Assembly (NCBI GenBank): GCA_945901725.1
Contig: CAMDLK010000013.1
Span: forward strand, 1 to 35,704
Direction: 5' to 3'
Source: Bifidobacterium breve
GTDB lineage: Bacteria > Actinomycetota > Acidimicrobiia > Acidimicrobiales > Ilumatobacteraceae
Length of the DNA: 35,704 nucleotides
Both the position numbers and the translations under genes were made by a program. Shown piece by piece: positions 31,432 to 35,704 of the stretch (its first letter is position 1; each line of letters starts with the position of its first letter). The notes beneath the pieces were generated by a model. That model saw only the letters and a list, made by a program, of their open reading frames with translations, did no database searches and was not told the origin of the DNA.

Positions 31432-33993
31432 ATGACATTGTTTCCTGCTTCACGAATCAAGACTTTTCTACGCTGCAATCTGGCCGCCCTCATAGTTGGG
31501 CTAATGGTGATTGCGCTTCCTGTTGCTTTGCAGACCCCGCAGCGTGCTGATGCAGCACCGATGACAGGCTTTACTCAAGTGACTGTCGGAACCTATTTTA
31601 CATGCGCGTTGAAGTCTGACCAGACGGTGTGGTGTTGGGGTCTCAACTCAAGTGGTCAGTTAGGCGATGGCACAACCACAAATCGAAACCGGCCAGTGCA
31701 GGTGTCAGGTCTCACGGATGTCATTTCTGTTGATAACCAAAACGATTTTGCGTGTGCACTTAAAACCGATACCACCGTCTGGTGTTGGGGCAACGGAGGC
31801 TTTGGTCAGTTGGGCAACGGAGCTACTGCAAACGCGAGGACGCCAGTCCAGGTGACAGGGCTTTCTGGTGTAACGCAGATCTCCACCGGATATGGACACG
31901 TCTGTGCCGTCATTTCAGATGGAACAATCCGTTGCTGGGGATGGAATGTCAACCAGATGCTTGGAAACGGCACAACGACAAGCTCAAGCACGCCAATTTC
32001 TGTGAGTGGAATCACTACGGCAACTGAAATTCGAGCTGGAGCCTGGCAAAACTGTGTTCTGCTCGCCAATCAAACACTGACCTGTTGGGGAGGAGGCACA
32101 GGCGGTTTCCGTGGTGACGGCAATGCGACCAATGCGAGCACCAAGACCAGTCCCACTGGGATCTCCGGCGTGACGATGCTCTCGGATGCCCATGGTCAAC
32201 ACATTTGCACCAAAACCGCAGACCAAACAGTGAAGTGCTGGGGATACAACGATCATGGTCAGGTCGGAGACAAAACCCAAATTGACAAGAGTTCTCCGGT
32301 AGTTATTTCGGAGCTAACTGGGGTGACTGGAATATCGTCTGCCAACCACACATCATGCGCTATCAAGAGTGATGCCACTCTGTTGTGTTGGGGTTGGGGC
32401 GCTAACTACCAACTCGGCAACGGAGGAAATGTGAGCAAGTTTGAGCCCACTGCAGTATCTAATGTTGTCGGAGCTACTCAAGTCTCTGCTGGGTATACAC
32501 ACACTTGCGTCCTTCTCACGGATACGAGCATTCAGTGTTGGGGCAGGAACAGCTCTGGCGAGATAGGGGATGGTACAACGACTAACCGCGCCACCGCGGT
32601 TTCAGTATCAGCACCGCCTGTCACGCTTTCTACGCCATCTTCGGTTACGGCTACTGCAACATCATCAACTCTGAAGTCAGTCAGTGTGTCGTGGGCCGCA
32701 AATGTCAACGCTGCTTCATTCACAGTCAAGATCTACAACTCTGCTGGCTCCTCATTGCTCGGTACCAAGACTGGGGTATCGGGTACGTCAACAACCATTA
32801 CTTCTTCTACGTATGGGTCGATTGCAGACAACATGGCCTACAAGATCACAGTGACAGCCATTGGTGATGGAACCAGCTATCTCACCTCTTCTGAAAGTTC
32901 ACAGGCTTCAGTCACGACGAACTCTCTATCTACGCAAACTCCAGTAGTTCTTTCTTCAACTAGCGGTACCTATGGAACTGACATCACACTTGACATATCT
33001 GGTGGTTCTGGTAGTGGTGCTGTTACCTATTCAGTCACAACAACGGGTACTGCTGGTTGCTCAATCATTAGTGGCACGAAGTTGAGGGCAACATCACCCG
33101 GCACATGCACGGTGACTGCAACAAAAGCCGCAAGTGGCGTCTACTCAGCTGATTCATCAACCGCCACAACAGTGACGTTTTCAGCTGTGGTGGTTACTAC
33201 CACCACTACAACTACAACTACAGCTGCACCAGCATTGTCGATTGTGATTCAAGCCCCAGTAACTACTGTGGCTCAAGGTCAGGCGTCTGTGGTGACGGTT
33301 GCACCGACAACCACAACGCTTCCCGTGATTGGCGCTAATGGATTACCAGTTCCAACTACAACATCAACAACGATTGCAGTGGCGAAATCAAAGACAGTAG
33401 TTACAACAACACTTCCGCCCCGTGTGACGACAACAACTGTCGGACCACCTTCTGCTGGCAAGGTCAAAGCCGGACAAACGGCAGTGCAAGTAGATGGTGT
33501 CGAGACTGATGCAAAAGTGTCGCGTGAAAACAACCAGATGGTTGTGAACGCAGGTTCAGTCAGTGCCACATTGTCCGGGACAGATAGCAGTGGAAAAACA
33601 CTGCCGCTTGACACAGATGGAACAGTTCATTTGGCTGCAGGTGACGTGATCAAGGTCAGCGTTGGTGGTTTTGAACCTAAATCAATAGTAGAGGTGTGGT
33701 TGTTTTCCACACCGACACAACTGGGTTCTGCTGTTGTTGAAGCTGACGGAACAATGAATGGCACATACAAATTGCCATTCGGAATCAAGTCCGGCTCACA
33801 CCGAGTTGTAGTGACTGCAAAGTTGCCGAACGGTAAATCAACAACGTTCACGCTTGGAATCTTGGTCGGGAAGATCAATAAGACTTCGACCCTCACTCGA
33901 GTGTTGATCGCAATTCCGATTTCGCTAGCTGTCGGATTTGGTTTTCTTCTTCCGACCCAGGCCCGCCGTCGTAAACGCCGCGCAACGGCCTAG
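31432..33993 (+). CDS. Surface-anchored RCC1-repeat protein with FN3 and Ig-like domains
   Basis: An 853-residue exported protein. Residues 1-43 are a signal peptide (basic start, hydrophobic core, ADA cleavage region). Residues about 44-395 contain seven RCC1-type repeats, each with CWG ([15 protein letters not shown] in the first) and a second Cys about 10 residues before it, which suits one seven-bladed propeller with a disulfide per blade. An FN3-like domain (about 398-498), an Ig-like domain (about 502-586), a Thr/Pro-rich linker (about 587-676) and a beta-rich domain follow. The end is one membrane helix and [12 protein letters not shown] at 31432 is chosen because TACAAT (31419-31424) lies seven bases before it. 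The function is probably adhesion or ligand binding at the surface. Confidence 0.85.
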   Translation: MTLFPASRIKTFLRCNLAALIVGLMVIALPVALQTPQRADAAPMTGFTQVTVGTYFTCALKSDQTVWCWGLNSSGQLGDGTTTNRNRPVQVSGLTDVISVDNQNDFACALKTDTTVWCWGNGGFGQLGNGATANARTPVQVTGLSGVTQISTGYGHVCAVISDGTIRCWGWNVNQMLGNGTTTSSSTPISVSGITTATEIRAGAWQNCVLLANQTLTCWGGGTGGFRGDGNATNASTKTSPTGISGVTMLSDAHGQHICTKTADQTVKCWGYNDHGQVGDKTQIDKSSPVVISELTGVTGISSANHTSCAIKSDATLLCWGWGANYQLGNGGNVSKFEPTAVSNVVGATQVSAGYTHTCVLLTDTSIQCWGRNSSGEIGDGTTTNRATAVSVSAPPVTLSTPSSVTATATSSTLKSVSVSWAANVNAASFTVKIYNSAGSSLLGTKTGVSGTSTTITSSTYGSIADNMAYKITVTAIGDGTSYLTSSESSQASVTTNSLSTQTPVVLSSTSGTYGTDITLDISGGSGSGAVTYSVTTTGTAGCSIISGTKLRATSPGTCTVTATKAASGVYSADSSTATTVTFSAVVVTTTTTTTTTAAPALSIVIQAPVTTVAQGQASVVTVAPTTTTLPVIGANGLPVPTTTSTTIAVAKSKTVVTTTLPPRVTTTTVGPPSAGKVKAGQTAVQVDGVETDAKVSRENNQMVVNAGSVSATLSGTDSSGKTLPLDTDGTVHLAAGDVIKVSVGGFEPKSIVEVWLFSTPTQLGSAVVEADGTMNGTYKLPFGIKSGSHRVVVTAKLPNGKSTTFTLGILVGKINKTSTLTRVLIAIPISLAVGFGFLLPTQARRRKRRATA

Positions 33994-34000
33994 CAGTAGA

Positions 34001-34285
34001 TCAGAGCGAAGAGATGTTCTGGTTCAGTTGAATCAGTAGCACGATGATGGCGGCTGACACAGTGAGTACGCCGCCGATGATTACTTTCAAGGTGCCGTTG
34101 ATACGGGTGAGTTCTTTTTCGATATTGCCGATTCGATAGTTGATCGGCTCAAAATCTTGTTTGCGGGCGACGTCTGACCAGCCTGAGGGTGGCAGATGTT
34201 CCATGAGTATGTTGGCCACGTCGTCTCCTAGGTGTGATCGCAGTCCGACCTGCATGTCGAATCGCTGTGCTTCGCTGATTATCAT
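34001..34285 (-). CDS. Small single-TM coiled-coil protein, tandem copy A
   Basis: A 94-residue protein. A soluble N-terminus (MIISEAQRFDMQVGL then SHLGDDVANILMEHLPPSGW) is followed by a short coiled coil (about 44-60) and one membrane helix (about 67-88) with an outside or periplasmic tail. The LPPSGWSDVARKQD segment recurs in many small actinobacterial proteins related to DUF1640/CCDC90-like coiled coils. It is nearly identical to the gene at 34346, differing only in the middle (INYRIGNIEKEL against IVEIRKDL). A ribosome binding site AAAGGA precedes the start. No function is known. Confidence 0.8.
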   Translation of the reverse strand: MIISEAQRFDMQVGLRSHLGDDVANILMEHLPPSGWSDVARKQDFEPINYRIGNIEKELTRINGTLKVIIGGVLTVSAAIIVLLIQLNQNISSL

Positions 34286-34324
34286 CGTAAATCCTTTTCT
34301 GGGGCTTTGTACAGCGATGTGTGC
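34004..34324. repeat. Tandem duplication, copy A
   Basis: This 321-base segment covers copy A of the small membrane protein, its ribosome binding site and about 40 bases of leader. It matches 34349-34648 apart from a 21-base length difference in the coding middle and scattered silent changes. The match stops after GTGTGC in both. Confidence 0.9.
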
Positions 34325-34345
34325 CGACTAGTCCGAATTTAGGAA

Positions 34346-34609
34346 TTACAGAGAAGAAATATTCTGATTCAACTGAATCAGTAACACGATGATGGCGGCT
34401 GACACTGTGAGTACGCCACCGATGATGACTTTCAAGGTGCCGTTGATGCGGGTGAGATCCTTGCGTATTTCGACGATGTCTTGTTTGCGGGCGACGTCCG
34501 ACCAGCCTGAGGGTGGCAGGTGTTCCATAAGTATGTTGGCCACGTCGTCTCCTAGGTGTGATCGCAGTCCGACCTGCATGTCGAATCGTTGTGCTTCGCT
34601 GATTATCAT
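34346..34609 (-). CDS. Small single-TM coiled-coil protein, tandem copy B
   Basis: An 87-residue paralogue of the protein at 34001. The first 44 and the last 35 residues are the same in both; copy B lacks seven residues in the coiled-coil region. Nucleotide differences over the shared ends are few and fall mostly at third codon positions, so selection has kept the protein. It is the upstream copy in the direction of transcription, with its own AAAGGA ribosome binding site and the same leader as copy A. The membrane helix runs at about 60-81. Function is unknown. Confidence 0.8.
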   Translation of the reverse strand: MIISEAQRFDMQVGLRSHLGDDVANILMEHLPPSGWSDVARKQDIVEIRKDLTRINGTLKVIIGGVLTVSAAIIVLLIQLNQNISSL

Positions 34610-34648
34610 CGTAAATCCTTTTCTGGGGCTTTGTACAGCGATGTGTGC
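34349..34648. repeat. Tandem duplication, copy B
   Basis: The second unit of the duplication, separated from copy A by 24 bases. It has the same orientation, leader and ribosome binding site. No flanking direct repeats or transposase signs are visible, so unequal recombination or replication slippage is the simplest origin. Confidence 0.9.
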
Positions 34649-34658
34649 GATAAGAGTT

Positions 34659-34679
34659 GGGAAAGGAAATATCCTTCCC
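34659..34679 (-). terminator. Stem-loop after the CSLCELTHG gene
   Basis: GGGAAAGGA and TCCTTCCC pair with one bulged base around a four-base loop, 22 bases after the stop at 34702. There is no T run, so it may be a weak terminator or an RNA-stabilising hairpin. Confidence 0.4.
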
Positions 34680-34701
34680 TGATGGGGTTAGGAATTGACT
34701 T

Positions 34702-35067
34702 TTAATTGAGATATTCAGTTATCCACTGAGCAAAGTCTGAGGTGTGGCCATCGAAACGTTCAAGTTCTTCTTTGGTCAAGATGATTTTTAGACCTTCGGT
34801 AGTGCGTTGCAAGACAGCAGGGAATTGGCTGGCAAGCGCAGAGAGGACATCTTCGGGTGCGTCGTCTCGGTGAAAGAGTCGGAAGGGAATTGAGAGGGAC
34901 TCTGCACACTGATTCCATTCAGACTTCTTAGTAAAGAGGCCGTGAGTCAGTTCGCACAGAGAACAATGAGTGATGCCGAGACGCGCACCGACCCAGTAAG
35001 AGACTTCACCCAACAATGTCGAGTCTGCGTCGTAGACGCCGATTAGTTCTGTGATGTTAGATGTCAT
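34702..35067 (-). CDS. Hypothetical protein with CSLCELTHG motif
   Basis: A 121-residue soluble protein. The segment YDADSTLLGEVSYWVGARLG is followed by ITHCSLCELTHGLFTKKSEW, giving a CxxC pair flanked by two His. Similar CxLC-x-x-THG stretches occur in small hypothetical proteins across bacteria, from memory; a metal- or redox-active site is plausible but not shown. The rest is an alpha/beta segment with LKIILTKEELERFDGHTSDF. A stem-loop at 34659-34679 follows the gene. A strong terminator at 35101-35138 separates it from the fasciclin gene, so it has its own promoter, although none is obvious. Confidence 0.7.
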   Translation of the reverse strand: MTSNITELIGVYDADSTLLGEVSYWVGARLGITHCSLCELTHGLFTKKSEWNQCAESLSIPFRLFHRDDAPEDVLSALASQFPAVLQRTTEGLKIILTKEELERFDGHTSDFAQWITEYLN

Positions 35068-35095
35068 AGGTACACAGATTTCCTGGTGCGTAGAT

Positions 35096-35138
35096 AAAAA
35101 AATAGAGTCGGTAAGAGATTTCCCTTACCGACTCTATT
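35096..35138 (-). terminator. Intrinsic terminator of the fasciclin gene
   Basis: A perfect 15-base stem (35101-35115 and 35124-35138) with an 8-base loop. On the minus strand it is followed by seven T (As at 35096-35102 on the plus strand). It starts 13 bases after the fasciclin stop. Confidence 0.92.
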
Positions 35139-35151
35139 CGTTAGTTTTTAT

Positions 35152-35700
35152 CTAGAGTGATGAAACATCAACTGATGCAGGTACGAGAACTGCATCAATG
35201 ACGTGGATGACTCCGTTAGATGCTGCAACGTCGGTTGCAGTCACATTTGATGCGTTCACTTTGACGCCGCCCTCTGTTGTGATGGCAAAGGCAGAACCTT
35301 CAAGTGTGGTGACATCTCCAGCTGCAACGTCAGCGGCCATTACTTTTGATGGCACAACGTGGTAGGTGAGAATCTTTGTGAGGACTTCTTTGTTCTCTGG
35401 AAGCAGAAGCTTCTCGAGAAGTCCTTCTGGAAGAGCCTCAAACGCTGCGTTGGTTGGGGCGAAGACTGTGAATGGTCCTTCTCCGGAAAGTGCATCACCA
35501 AGACCGGCTGCTGTTATTGCAGCGACAAGTGTGGAGAAGTCTGCGTTGCCCTGAGCAACTGCAACGATGTTGCCTACTTCGGTAGCCATTTCGGTTGTGT
35601 CAGCTGCGGCGACAGTGGTGTCAGCAGTTGACCCATCTGATCCGCACGCTGAAAGCAAAAGAACAGATGCTGCAGCAATAGCGATAATTGTTTTTTTCAT
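35152..35700 (-). CDS. Fasciclin (FAS1) domain lipoprotein
   Basis: A 182-residue lipoprotein. The signal MKKTIIAIAAASVLLLSAC places the lipidated Cys at 19. A Thr/Ala-rich spacer (20-45) is followed by one FAS1 domain (about 46-178) with the H1 motif FTVFAPTNAAFEAL and, near the end, the H2 region NGVIHVIDAVLVP. YHVV at about 113 is also typical. FAS1 domains mediate adhesion or ligand binding at the cell surface. The start is at the edge of the window, so its promoter cannot be seen. It is followed by a perfect terminator hairpin. Confidence 0.93.
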   Translation of the reverse strand: MKKTIIAIAAASVLLLSACGSDGSTADTTVAAADTTEMATEVGNIVAVAQGNADFSTLVAAITAAGLGDALSGEGPFTVFAPTNAAFEALPEGLLEKLLLPENKEVLTKILTYHVVPSKVMAADVAAGDVTTLEGSAFAITTEGGVKVNASNVTATDVAASNGVIHVIDAVLVPASVDVSSL

Positions 35701-35704
35701 TTTT

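Noticed and set aside
33936-33993. LPTQA near the RCC1 protein C-terminus as a sortase LPxTG signal
   Set aside because: It follows the membrane helix rather than preceding it, and the fourth residue is not Thr-Gly; a plain C-terminal membrane anchor fits better.
34004-34648. The two repeats as a CRISPR-like or mobile element
   Set aside because: Only two long units, each a full gene with leader; no terminal inverted repeats, target-site duplications or transposase.

Overview
The window reads as a chromosomal segment of an actinobacterium, most likely a member of Acidimicrobiia with a fairly compact genome. This is inference from gene content: paired DUF2786 and HExxH metallohydrolase genes, an SCO6745-family protein, actinobacterial-type acyl-CoA dehydrogenase, Baeyer-Villiger monooxygenase and amidohydrolase genes, and exported proteins with long Thr-rich linkers. 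Base composition looks close to even. Genes are packed tightly, with no gap above about 130 bases, many 4-base overlaps, and no rRNA, tRNA, CRISPR, insertion sequence or phage.

Layout. 1-1187: end of an asparaginase-II gene and a metallo-beta-lactamase-fold hydrolase. 1184-4973 (minus): a LapA-like membrane protein, an exported phosphodiester-glycosidase-like protein, a coiled-coil protein resembling predicted bacterial conflict proteins, and an unrecognised partner. 5041-7326: alpha/beta hydrolase and Cys-type sulfatase. 7323-11570 (minus): nitroreductase, metallohydrolase/DUF2786 pair, and a polar amino acid ABC transporter. 11696-14756: an OafA-type acyltransferase with SGNH domain and a polytopic membrane protein. 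14722-17473 (minus): serine hydrolase, AhpD-like protein, EcKL-like kinase. 17572-20062: Gfo/Idh/MocA dehydrogenase, small membrane protein, DHRS12-like SDR. 20075-23220: FAH-family hydrolase, tiny zinc-ribbon protein, SRPBCC protein, DUF2071 protein, SCO6745-family protein.

23253-25417 (minus) is the clearest functional unit: a PhyH-type Fe(II)/2-oxoglutarate dioxygenase, a PhnZ-type HD di-iron oxygenase and SurE. The first two match the oxidative route that cleaves the C-P bond of aminoalkylphosphonates to release phosphate. Divergent from it, 25536-30667 holds an oxidative catabolic cluster (amidohydrolase, Baeyer-Villiger monooxygenase, acyl-CoA dehydrogenase, nitroreductase) ending against a TetR regulator. 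31432-33993 encodes a cell-surface seven-repeat RCC1 protein whose promoter is covered by two tandem palindromes. 34001-35700 (minus) has two near-identical tandem small membrane proteins, a Cys-motif protein, a strong terminator and a fasciclin lipoprotein.

Two window-wide patterns stand out. Fourteen genes have a TANNNT hexamer ending 6-8 bases before the start codon and usually no Shine-Dalgarno, implying leaderless transcription, while a smaller set has clear ribosome binding sites. Four of eight convergent gene pairs overlap by exactly four bases of the form YTAR, so that each stop codon contains part of the other.
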